Shown piece by piece: positions 1 through 5,734 of a stretch of DNA of 11,944 nucleotides. Under the pieces are notes generated by a model that saw only the letters and a program-made list of their open reading frames with translations, was not told the origin of the DNA and did not search any database. The position numbers and the translations under genes were made by a program. Source of the DNA: Verrucomicrobiota bacterium (GTDB taxonomy: Bacteria; Verrucomicrobiota; Verrucomicrobiia; Opitutales; Opitutaceae); contig RFJS01000451.1 in assembly GCA_003694825.1 (NCBI GenBank), positions 1 to 11,944 of the forward strand. Reading direction: 5' to 3'. How positions within the stretch are numbered: the stretch's first letter is position 1; each line of letters opens with the position of its first letter.

Positions 1-172
1 ATTCGAACTCGATCTCACGCCGGCCGAAACGGCCTACGACTCGCGCGCCGCCCTATTCGTCGCTCGCAAACTCGCCACCGAAGCCGGCGCCGACCTCACG
101 GCGGCCTTCGGTGCCGAAGGCCTCACCCTGCGCATCGACCTGCCTCCCGCACCGCCTCCGGAAGAAGACTGA
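1..172 (+). CDS. C-terminal fragment, possibly of a sensor histidine kinase (partial)
   Basis: The open frame enters from the left edge (first full codon at base 2) and stops at TGA 170-172, giving 56 residues. The segment ALFVARKLATEAGADLTAAF followed by GAEGLTLRIDLPP has the rhythm of the last helix and strand of a histidine-kinase HATPase domain, where families typically read L-x-L-A-R-x-L/I-V-x-x-x-G-G, then G-x-G-T-x-F-x-h-x-L-P. The glycine-rich box is degenerate: the expected GxGLGL before the helix reads DSRAALFV. The end is proline- and acid-rich (PPAPPPEED), a common linker-like tail. The rest of the gene lies outside the window, so assignment rests only on this weak tail match. That it is a genuine coding end is more certain, because the frame is open with codon use like the downstream genes. 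Confidence 0.4.
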   Translation, partial: FELDLTPAETAYDSRAALFVARKLATEAGADLTAAFGAEGLTLRIDLPPAPPPEED

Positions 173-265
173 TCCCCAGCCGCCCGCGGCCGCTCCGGAG
201 CGCGCCACCGGCACTCCGATCCGGCCGCGGTCGCCTTGCCGGGGGCCGGCTGTCCGGCCGCGCCG

Positions 266-736
266 TCAGACGCGATGCCAGGTGATGTCGAGCACGCGCG
301 GCTTCACCAGCCGGGCGAAGTCCGCATACCGCATGCGAATCATCTCCCGGTGATTGCCCGCGTTGAAGGCGATGAACTCATCCTCGGCGAGTGCGTCGGC
401 CACATAGACCGGCATGTCGTAGAGATTGCCGAATGGCGGCATCGCCCCCGCCTCGCAATCGGGGAACCGGTCCTTGAACTCCCACTCCGAGGCGAGCTCG
501 ACCGAGTCCGCACCGAGGATCGAGCGGAGATGCTCGAGATCGAGATTCAGATCGGCCGGCAACACCGCGAGAGCGAGCTGGTCGTCCACTTTGACAACCA
601 CCGTCTTGGCCACTTCGCGGCCGGGCACGTGCGCGACCGCCGCAGTCTTCTGCGCCGTGAAGGCGGGTGGATGCAGGATCGTCGTGTAGGGTATGTTTGC
701 GCGATCGAGGAATTCGCGGATTTTCGTCGCAGGCAT
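266..736 (-). CDS. YbaK/EbsC/ProX-type aminoacyl-tRNA deacylase
   Basis: 156 residues, a normal length for a stand-alone YbaK-domain protein. Members of this family hydrolyse mischarged aminoacyl-tRNAs (for example Ala- or Cys-tRNA-Pro) in trans, in the cytoplasm. Visible hallmarks are an N-terminal helix (MPATKIREFLDRANIPYTTI), the EVAKTVVVK strand with lysines 44 and 49 (family members use a lysine here to grip the tRNA acceptor end), and the MPPFGNLYDMPVYVAD block around residues 99-114, which holds the conserved glycine and the P-V-Y-V strand. The frame stays open far upstream on this strand, but homology begins at this ATG. The ATG is preceded by a strong GGGAGGG ribosome site with a 4-nt gap, which fixes the start. 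It is divergent from the rhomboid gene. Which amino acid it clears cannot be read from the sequence. Confidence 0.93.
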   Translation of the reverse strand: MPATKIREFLDRANIPYTTILHPPAFTAQKTAAVAHVPGREVAKTVVVKVDDQLALAVLPADLNLDLEHLRSILGADSVELASEWEFKDRFPDCEAGAMPPFGNLYDMPVYVADALAEDEFIAFNAGNHREMIRMRYADFARLVKPRVLDITWHRV

Positions 737-740
737 GATG

Positions 741-747
741 CCCTCCC
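741..747 (-). promoter_or_regulatory. Ribosome binding site of the YbaK-domain gene
   Basis: The minus strand reads GGGAGGG followed by CATC and then the ATG at 736. This is the strongest Shine-Dalgarno match noticed in the window. It decides the start codon in a frame that otherwise stays open for roughly 1 kb upstream. Confidence 0.85.
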
Positions 748-848
748 TTCTGTTTAGTCGAACTGTGAGGATTGGGTGCCGGCGCCATGCCCGGCAAAAC
801 GCCGACAAGAGCCAGCGCCCTCCGGGCCCGGCGGGGTAACAAACAATG

Positions 849-854
849 ATCATA
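849..854 (-). promoter_or_regulatory. Possible -10 element for the YbaK-domain gene
   Basis: On the minus strand this reads TATGAT, one mismatch from TATAAT, in the only locally AT-rich patch between the YbaK gene and the divergent rhomboid gene. No convincing -35 lies 16-18 bp upstream. The resulting leader would be about 100 nt. Weak candidate only. Confidence 0.25.
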
Positions 855-872
855 GTCACTTTCGCGGCATTC

Positions 873-887
873 GCGATTCGAAATCGC
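873..887. repeat. 15-bp dyad in the ybaK/rhomboid divergent intergenic region
   Basis: GCGATT-CGA-AATCGC is a perfect inverted repeat with 6-bp arms and a 3-bp centre containing the palindrome TTCGAA. It lies 38 bp upstream of the rhomboid ATG, inside the region that must hold both divergent promoters. It could be an operator or a small hairpin in the rhomboid leader. The symmetry is certain; the function is not. Confidence 0.45.
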
Positions 888-925
888 ACTTCGGCCCCGG
901 GCTCCTCCCCCCGGCCCGCGACCGC

Positions 926-1894
926 ATGAACGAACACCCGCCAACCGCCCCCGAACTGCCCGAACCCCCACGCAGTGAATACGGTGATCCGCTCGCCGTG
1001 ATCGGCCGCTTCACCAGCCGGACCGAAGCCGCCGACCGCGGCCTCGTCGTCCTCGCCATGGGGTTCGGCTACTGGATTTTTCCCGATCCGGCCGGAGGCT
1101 GGCTGCTGTGCGTCGAACCGGCCATCGCCGATGCCGCAAGAGAACAGATACGCCGCTCGGCGCGGGAAAATGCGCACTGGCCGCCGCGGATGGAGGACGT
1201 CGCGGTGGAGCGCCGGTTCAATCTCGGGGCGCTGGCGGCGTGCGTGGTCGTGCTGGTCCTCGTCCATCTCGCCACGGGAAGCCAAGCGGGGGCGAGCGTG
1301 CTGGCCGCGGGCCGCATGGATGCCGTCGCGCTGGTGGCCGGCGGCGAGTGGTGGCGGGCGGTCACCGCCCTCACGCTGCACGCCGACCTCGGCCACCTCG
1401 TGGCCAATCTCGGAGCGGGCGGCTTCTTCGCGCACTTCGTCGCCCGGCGCTTTGGTGCCGGTCCGGGATGGCTGTTGATCGTGCTGGCCGGAGCCCTCGG
1501 CAACGGGCTCACCGCCCTGGCCTACTATCCGCAGGCCCATGTTTCGATCGGTGCCTCGACCGCCGTGTTCGGCGCTCTCGGGCTGCTCGCGCTCTCCGGA
1601 AAACGCCGGGGCGCGGGTGCCCGGGCCCCCGCCGCCGTGCCCATGCGCCGCCGTCTGCTGCCGCTCGCGGCCGCGGCCGCCGTGCTCGGCCTTTATGGGG
1701 CCGGCGGCCTGCGCACCGATGTCGTCGCCCATGCCGCCGGGTTTCTCGCCGGCCTGTGCCTCGGCTGGGCCGCCTCGTGGCTGCCGGAGCGCTGGCTGGC
1801 CCGGCCGGTGATGCGGGCGGCCACTTCGGCCGCCACCGTCGTCATCGTCGCCGCGGCCTGGTGGACCGCCTGGTGGACTACAAGCGCTCGTTGA
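926..1894 (+). CDS. Rhomboid family intramembrane serine protease
   Basis: 322 residues. Rhomboids cut transmembrane substrates inside the membrane with a Ser-His dyad. Residues 1-99 form a soluble N-terminal domain ending in ARENAHWPPR, an EN-x-WPP pattern I associate with bacterial rhomboids that carry a cytosolic N-domain. About seven membrane segments follow, roughly 100-117, 155-172, 182-200, 207-224, 244-260, 266-285 and 297-315. The catalytic Ser211 sits in GASTAVFG (GxSx motif), and His269 lies in AHAAGFLAGLCLG. The HADLGHLVAN block (His152, His157, Asn161) matches the oxyanion-region H-x4-H-x3-N of GlpG, so the enzyme looks active. The frame is open about 150 bases further upstream, but that stretch has no domain character. 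This ATG lacks a clear Shine-Dalgarno sequence. The 3' end overlaps the convergent FlgN-like gene by 17 nt. The substrate is unknown. Confidence 0.94.
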   Translation: MNEHPPTAPELPEPPRSEYGDPLAVIGRFTSRTEAADRGLVVLAMGFGYWIFPDPAGGWLLCVEPAIADAAREQIRRSARENAHWPPRMEDVAVERRFNLGALAACVVVLVLVHLATGSQAGASVLAAGRMDAVALVAGGEWWRAVTALTLHADLGHLVANLGAGGFFAHFVARRFGAGPGWLLIVLAGALGNGLTALAYYPQAHVSIGASTAVFGALGLLALSGKRRGAGARAPAAVPMRRRLLPLAAAAAVLGLYGAGGLRTDVVAHAAGFLAGLCLGWAASWLPERWLARPVMRAATSAATVVIVAAAWWTAWWTTSAR

Positions 1895-2372
1895 GACCGC
1901 CGGCCGCCTCGCCGGAGGCCGGTGGCCGGGTGTCCGCCGCCGGGGCGGCGCCGGGCGCGGGACGGGCGCCCCCCCCGCTCTGGGAGGCGTAGCGCTGGTA
2001 GGCGCGGGCCACTTGCCCGGGAACAGCGGGCGTGTAGGCGGCCTTCAGGTTCGCCGGCAGGGATGCCTTGAGCAGCAGGCGCTCGTTTTCCCGGTCGAGC
2101 ATGAGGATCTGCATGAGGCGGCTGCGCGCTTCCTTCACCGCATCACGCTCGGCCTGACCGAGGCGACGGGCACTCTCGTTGATCGTCCGCAGCCGCGCGA
2201 GGGAGGCATCGAGCCGCGGGAGAAATTCCTTTTTCTTTGCGAGCAGATCCTCGGGCGGCGGCGTGCCGTCGACGCGCATGATGCGGTTCTCCTCGAGCAG
2301 GAGAGCGTGCAGCTCAGCGCACAGTGCCAGGTGTTCGCGAAGGATGGTGGAAGGGGATTCGTCGAGACTCAT
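1878..2372 (-). CDS. Small helical FlgN-like protein, last gene of a three-gene operon
   Basis: 164 residues with no signal peptide or membrane segment. The first ~105 residues are predicted as three long amphipathic helices (about 7-33, 41-68, 72-104), with LLLEENRIM, LLAKKKEFLPRLDASLARL and MLDRENERLLL in order. This helix pattern, the K-x-E/F-L turn and the final N/E-rich LL motif recall FlgN, the cytoplasmic chaperone for flagellar hook-filament junction proteins. The resemblance is of fold and rhythm only, and no flagellar gene is visible nearby. Residues 132-164 are a Gly/Ala/Pro-rich disordered tail. Its ATG overlaps the TGA of the upstream TPR gene (ATGA), and no good ribosome site is present, so translation is probably coupled. 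Its 3' end runs 17 nt into the convergent rhomboid gene. The coding call is solid; the FlgN-like label is tentative. Confidence 0.6.
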   Translation of the reverse strand: MSLDESPSTILREHLALCAELHALLLEENRIMRVDGTPPPEDLLAKKKEFLPRLDASLARLRTINESARRLGQAERDAVKEARSRLMQILMLDRENERLLLKASLPANLKAAYTPAVPGQVARAYQRYASQSGGGARPAPGAAPAADTRPPASGEAAGGLNERL

Positions 2373-4135
2373 GCGTCCGGTTTTGCCGTCAAAACGTGGA
2401 GGCGATTCTCGAAATCCTCAATCCATTCCAGATGATCGAGGCGCCACTGCGCCATCTGCTGGAGTGCTTTGAGGCTTTCGTCGAGCGGCTCAGGCTCAGG
2501 CGCGGCCTTGACGGCGGGGCCCCCGGCGCCGTGCGCCCCGCCCGCGGCCTCCGCCGGTTCTTCCTGGGACGGCTCCTCCGCCTTCTCGCTCTCGAGAGGC
2601 TCGGGATTGACGATGAGATGGTAGGCTTCGGCGGCCCGTTGAGGCAGATTGAGCCGCTCGAAACACAGGCCGATCTGGTAGAGCGCCGGCCAGCGCCACG
2701 ATGGCGCGGCGCTGGCGCGCGCCAGGGCCTGATAGATCGTGAGGGCGCCGACGAAGTCGCCCTGCTCGTAGAATCGGTTGGCCAGCTCGTTGGCGGCGCG
2801 GCGCTGCCAATGGGCGAGCTCGGCGGCGCGCGCCGGTTCGCCGGGAGCGGCCGCAAGCAACGCGACGACTTCCTGCATGGCCTCGTCGCGCAATTCGAGC
2901 GCTTCGAGCGCCTTGGCCCGCATGTAGCGCGCTTCGCCAGCGTAACTGCTTTCCGGATACTCCTTGATGAATTCGCCGAGGCGGTCGGCCGCCTCCCGCC
3001 ACTGCTTGAGCTGGTAGTGCAGCTGAGCCTCGCGATACTTCACGCGCTCGAGATCCTCCGGGCTGAGATCGAGCCGCTGCAATCGGGAGAAATAGCGGCG
3101 GGCCTCCTCGAAGCGGCCCTCCTTGGCGTAGGTCTCCGCGATCTCGAATCGCGCCTTCATCGAGAGCCACCGGTTTTCCTCAAACCTCTCCGGATCGACC
3201 GAAAGCGTGCTGTTGAGCACCTGAAACATGCGCTTGCGCGCCAGATCGTAGGCGCCGGTCTTGCGATAGAGGATGCCGAGCTTGAGGAGGATCGCCGGGT
3301 GGTCGGGGTTTTTCGGATCGACCTCGTTGAGCTTCTCCAGGGTGGCGATGGCCTTGCCGAGCTGTTCATCCTGCTCGTAGAGGTCCGCCATCTTCATGAT
3401 GAGATCACGTTTGTATTCGACCGGCAGATTGACGTTGAGGGCTCGCGCAAACGCATCCTCCGCGCCTTCGCGATCCCCGCGCAGCCAGGCTTCGACGCCC
3501 TGTTTGGTGAAAAACTCGATCCGGTAGCGGAGGCGCTCCTCGCGGGTGAGCTGCGAGACCGGCCCGCGGTGTCCGGCGCCATCCGGCCCGCCAACCGTTG
3601 GTTCGCCGTGATCCACCGCATCCGGGTGGGCCGCGGACGTTTCATGGCCGCCGTGGGCATCGCCCCCCTCTCCATGGCCGGCCGCCGCGTTCGTCGGCGC
3701 CTTTGGAGTCATTTGGTGAGCAGGCGCCGAGCCCTCGTCTCCATCACCGGCCGCCGCGTCGGGCGCTTCACCGGCTCCGGGCCCGTGCTGTTCCCGCGCC
3801 GGTCGCTTTGCCGGTTCGCCGTTGTGTCCATCAGCGTCCTCGTCATGGGACGGCGCATGGTCCGCCTCCATCGACTCGTGCACGCCGGAGCCGGGAAGGG
3901 ACTCCGCCGGTCCGGGCGACGACGCCGCAGGCGCATGTTCTTCGTCGTGGCCGGCCTCGTCCGCGGCGGCGTGGTCGGCGGGCGCGGCATGGCCCGCTTC
4001 GTGCCCTTCTTCGGCAGCCTGGACCACCGCTCCCATGAAAACGAGAAAGAGAAGCCCCATTGCGAATGTGCGAAACGCACCGCGGACGATCGGCGTGTCG
4101 AATGGACGGTAGAGGAAAAGCTCAACCAGGTTCAT
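2369..4135 (-). CDS. Exported or membrane-anchored TPR protein with a histidine-rich linker
   Basis: 588 residues in three parts. First, residues 1-40 hold a 25-residue N-region and the hydrophobic core FAMGLLFLVFMGAVVQA, which could be a signal peptide cut after VQA or an uncleaved anchor. Second, residues 41-190 are low-complexity, rich in Ala, Gly, Asp and Glu, with 17 histidines (EEGHEAGH, HDEEH, GDAHGGHE), suggesting possible metal binding. Third, residues ~197-510 are helical repeats of TPR type: AEDAFARALN near 225, LGKAIATLEKLNEVDPKNPD near 259-278, YAKEGRFEEARRYFSRLQRL near 336-355, LKQWREAADRLGEFIKEYPE near 376-395, and YEQGDFVGALTIYQALARA near 456-474. The spacing resembles the BamD/YbgF (CpoB) style of periplasmic TPRs. 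A second acidic/Ala-rich linker (515-550) precedes a final helix. It starts 5 nt after the upstream gene and overlaps the downstream gene by 4 nt. Function unknown; protein scaffolding in the cell envelope is the likeliest guess. Confidence 0.87.
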   Translation of the reverse strand: MNLVELFLYRPFDTPIVRGAFRTFAMGLLFLVFMGAVVQAAEEGHEAGHAAPADHAAADEAGHDEEHAPAASSPGPAESLPGSGVHESMEADHAPSHDEDADGHNGEPAKRPAREQHGPGAGEAPDAAAGDGDEGSAPAHQMTPKAPTNAAAGHGEGGDAHGGHETSAAHPDAVDHGEPTVGGPDGAGHRGPVSQLTREERLRYRIEFFTKQGVEAWLRGDREGAEDAFARALNVNLPVEYKRDLIMKMADLYEQDEQLGKAIATLEKLNEVDPKNPDHPAILLKLGILYRKTGAYDLARKRMFQVLNSTLSVDPERFEENRWLSMKARFEIAETYAKEGRFEEARRYFSRLQRLDLSPEDLERVKYREAQLHYQLKQWREAADRLGEFIKEYPESSYAGEARYMRAKALEALELRDEAMQEVVALLAAAPGEPARAAELAHWQRRAANELANRFYEQGDFVGALTIYQALARASAAPSWRWPALYQIGLCFERLNLPQRAAEAYHLIVNPEPLESEKAEEPSQEEPAEAAGGAHGAGGPAVKAAPEPEPLDESLKALQQMAQWRLDHLEWIEDFENRLHVLTAKPDA

Positions 4136-4140
4136 GGTGC

Positions 4141-4947
4141 TCAGCGGGCAGGTTTCGACTGCGCGAGCGGAACCATGCGATCCCCCGGGACGGCCGGAAG
4201 AAACGGCACAGCCCGCGCTCCGGCAGCTCGATCGATTTTTTCCAGAAAGCCCCGGACCATTTCGGCAGTCACCGCCAAGCTCCCAGCATCACCCCCCGCC
4301 GTCAAGCCAACCGGGGCCGGTTCCTGGTCTGCACCGGCCGGTGGCTCCCCGGCCGAGATCCGGTGGACCCCGGGCGAGGGCTCGTTATCCGCCACCGCCT
4401 GTCCCCGCTCGGGCCGGGGCGCGGGATCCGGATCAACCACCGTGATTTCCGGCAGTGCGCCGGCCGCGGCGAGTTTCTTTCCTTCGGCCTCTGGCAACGG
4501 ATCCGGCCAACGGTCCGGCTCGGCAAACCGCAGCGGGTGTGGCCCGACAGCCGGAAGGTAGGCATGCGCCATCGTCCGCGGAGCCGATCCCGCGCGGTCG
4601 TGTTCACTCCCGGCAGAGGCCGCCGGTTGCGAGGCCTTCGCGTCTACACCACTCTGGTCCGCGGGCACCGGCACCTCGGCAGGCGCATCCTCGCGGATCT
4701 CCTCGCGCAACTTCACGATGCCCCCCCGCACCTCCGGCAACGCCCGGGCCGACTGCCAGGCCACACCGTCGTCGGCATCGCCGATGATCATCGGCCGCAC
4801 CGCGCGAGCCGAATGCGAAGGCCCAGCCGCCGCCGCACTGGAAACCGAAACCACTGCCAGGAGAACCGCACAAGCGGTCCCCAGGCCGCGCCGACACATC
4901 CCGTGCCGCGGGGCCATCCTGTGATGTCGGCTGACCGACTTCTCCAT
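4141..4947 (-). CDS. Exported Pro/Ala-rich protein of unknown function, first gene of the operon
   Basis: 268 residues from the ATG chosen here. I do not recognise a family. Residues 1-41 form a signal peptide: basic N-region RHHRMAPRHGMCRRGLG, hydrophobic core TACAVLLAVVSVSS, and an AAAA-G cleavage zone. The mature part is mostly low-complexity (Pro, Ala, Glu, Asp). Two stretches look folded: PMIIGDADDGVAWQSARALP with the helix GGIVKLREEIRED (52-87), and the C-terminal helix VTAEMVRGFLEKIDRAAGA (226-244). The start is uncertain. A GTG 18 nt upstream (4965) and an ATG 30 nt inside are alternatives. I chose this ATG because AGGTGAGG lies about 12 nt upstream and the signal peptide is complete. 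The TPR gene follows after 5 nt. Codon use matches the neighbours, and the long open frame ending at the operon junction supports real coding. Confidence 0.7.
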   Translation of the reverse strand: MEKSVSRHHRMAPRHGMCRRGLGTACAVLLAVVSVSSAAAAGPSHSARAVRPMIIGDADDGVAWQSARALPEVRGGIVKLREEIREDAPAEVPVPADQSGVDAKASQPAASAGSEHDRAGSAPRTMAHAYLPAVGPHPLRFAEPDRWPDPLPEAEGKKLAAAGALPEITVVDPDPAPRPERGQAVADNEPSPGVHRISAGEPPAGADQEPAPVGLTAGGDAGSLAVTAEMVRGFLEKIDRAAGARAVPFLPAVPGDRMVPLAQSKPAR

Positions 4948-4994
4948 CCGTGGAAAAAGCCTCACCTGATGGAATTCGACGTGTGGCGAACCGG

Positions 4995-5040
4995 GTAAAA
5001 CCCCTCACCCTGAGATGCGGTAAATCTCCAGTAAAACCCC
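4995..5040. repeat. Direct repeat GTAAAACCCC (two copies) with a related GTAAATCTCC between
   Basis: GTAAAACCCC occurs at 4995-5004 and 5031-5040, and GTAAATCTCC at 5020-5029. They lie between the end of the cytidylyltransferase gene and the start of the three-gene operon, in a 100-nt gap where the operon promoter is expected. A short inverted pair GAGAT/ATCTC (5012-5016, 5024-5028) is nested inside. Possibly operator half-sites. No clear promoter or terminator was recognised. Confidence 0.5.
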
Positions 5041-5047
5041 GCCTCCG

Positions 5048-5611
5048 CTACGCATTCCACTCCGGAATCGGCCCCTGGGCCCGGCGGTAGGTCTCCAGCA
5101 GATCCTCGAGCGTATGCACATCGATCGACCCCGCCCGCGGGTCCTCAAACAAAAAAGCCTTCTTCTCCGGCGCCCATGGATCACCGTAATCGCGCAGGCG
5201 CTCCGCCGTCTGGGCCCACGCCGCATACGGCACCGAGAGAGCCTCGCCTTTCTCCACCGCCAGCTCCACGGCCCGGTCGATGACCGCGGGCTCGCACATC
5301 GGAAAGTTGATGTTGAAATTCACGTGCACGTCGCAGGGATGCGCCTCGAGGATGTGCTGAAACACTGGAACCGACGGGACATCATCTCCCGCCAGCGACT
5401 CCGGCCGCCGCAACGCGCGCACCCCGAAGTCCCGCGCCACTCTCGCGATCAGTTCGCTTTCGGTGGAGACGACAATCTCGTCCACTCGCGTCGCGCGCCG
5501 GAGGATTTCGATACCCAGCCCCACCAGCGGCTTTCCCGCAAAGGGCAGCAGGTTCTTGAAAGCGAGCCGCCGACTGCCGAGCCTGGCGATGATCGAGCCA
5601 ACAACGTGCAT
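5048..5611 (-). CDS. Cytidylyltransferase-family protein (CMP-sugar synthetase-like), short and atypical
   Basis: 187 residues; members of this group (NeuA, KdsB, SpsF-like) normally run about 225-250. Such enzymes transfer CMP from CTP to an acidic sugar destined for surface glycans. The nucleotide-binding N-terminus is clear: SIIARLGSRRLAFKNLLPF (6-24) matches the family's ARxGSK/R-x4-KN loop, followed by AGKPL and the DEIVVSTES strand (44-52). The centre reads VNFNINFPM (97-105) where KdsB-type enzymes carry VNVQGDEPL, so the metal-binding Asp is replaced by Asn102. The end reads SIDVHTLEDL (162-171), near the usual DIDT-x-x-D, keeping Asp164 but with His166 in the next acidic slot of NeuA-type enzymes. 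The ATG is placed where homology begins; the frame stays open upstream without family similarity. No sugar-synthesis gene is adjacent, so the substrate is unknown and activity is not assured. Confidence 0.8.
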   Translation of the reverse strand: MHVVGSIIARLGSRRLAFKNLLPFAGKPLVGLGIEILRRATRVDEIVVSTESELIARVARDFGVRALRRPESLAGDDVPSVPVFQHILEAHPCDVHVNFNINFPMCEPAVIDRAVELAVEKGEALSVPYAAWAQTAERLRDYGDPWAPEKKAFLFEDPRAGSIDVHTLEDLLETYRRAQGPIPEWNA

Positions 5612-5734
5612 GCCACCGGTTTCGATGAGTTTTCGCCCCGCGGCGACCCAATTCCGCCGGACGGCACCCTCGCGACACCTGCACTCGCCTCCAGCAGCCA
5701 GGCCGCCCAATCTCACCCGCACAGGATCCGTCTC

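Noticed and set aside
244..259. Hairpin GGCCGG-CTGT-CCGGCC as a bidirectional terminator between the first two genes
   Set aside because: The 6-bp arms are perfect, but no T-run follows on either strand, and such GC palindromes are expected by chance in this base composition.
737..1732. Upstream in-frame extension of the YbaK-domain protein
   Set aside because: The extension lies antisense to the rhomboid gene, is low-complexity, and precedes a strong ribosome site and a start at the exact beginning of the YbaK domain.
2324..4561. Plus-strand open frame of 745 codons across the three-gene operon
   Set aside because: Its translation is Arg/Leu-rich without a fold pattern, whereas the minus strand gives clear TPR repeats, signal peptides and coupled gene junctions.
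5114..5734. Upstream in-frame extension of the propeller protein
   Set aside because: It is antisense to the cytidylyltransferase, and a proper signal peptide starts at the ATG at 5735.
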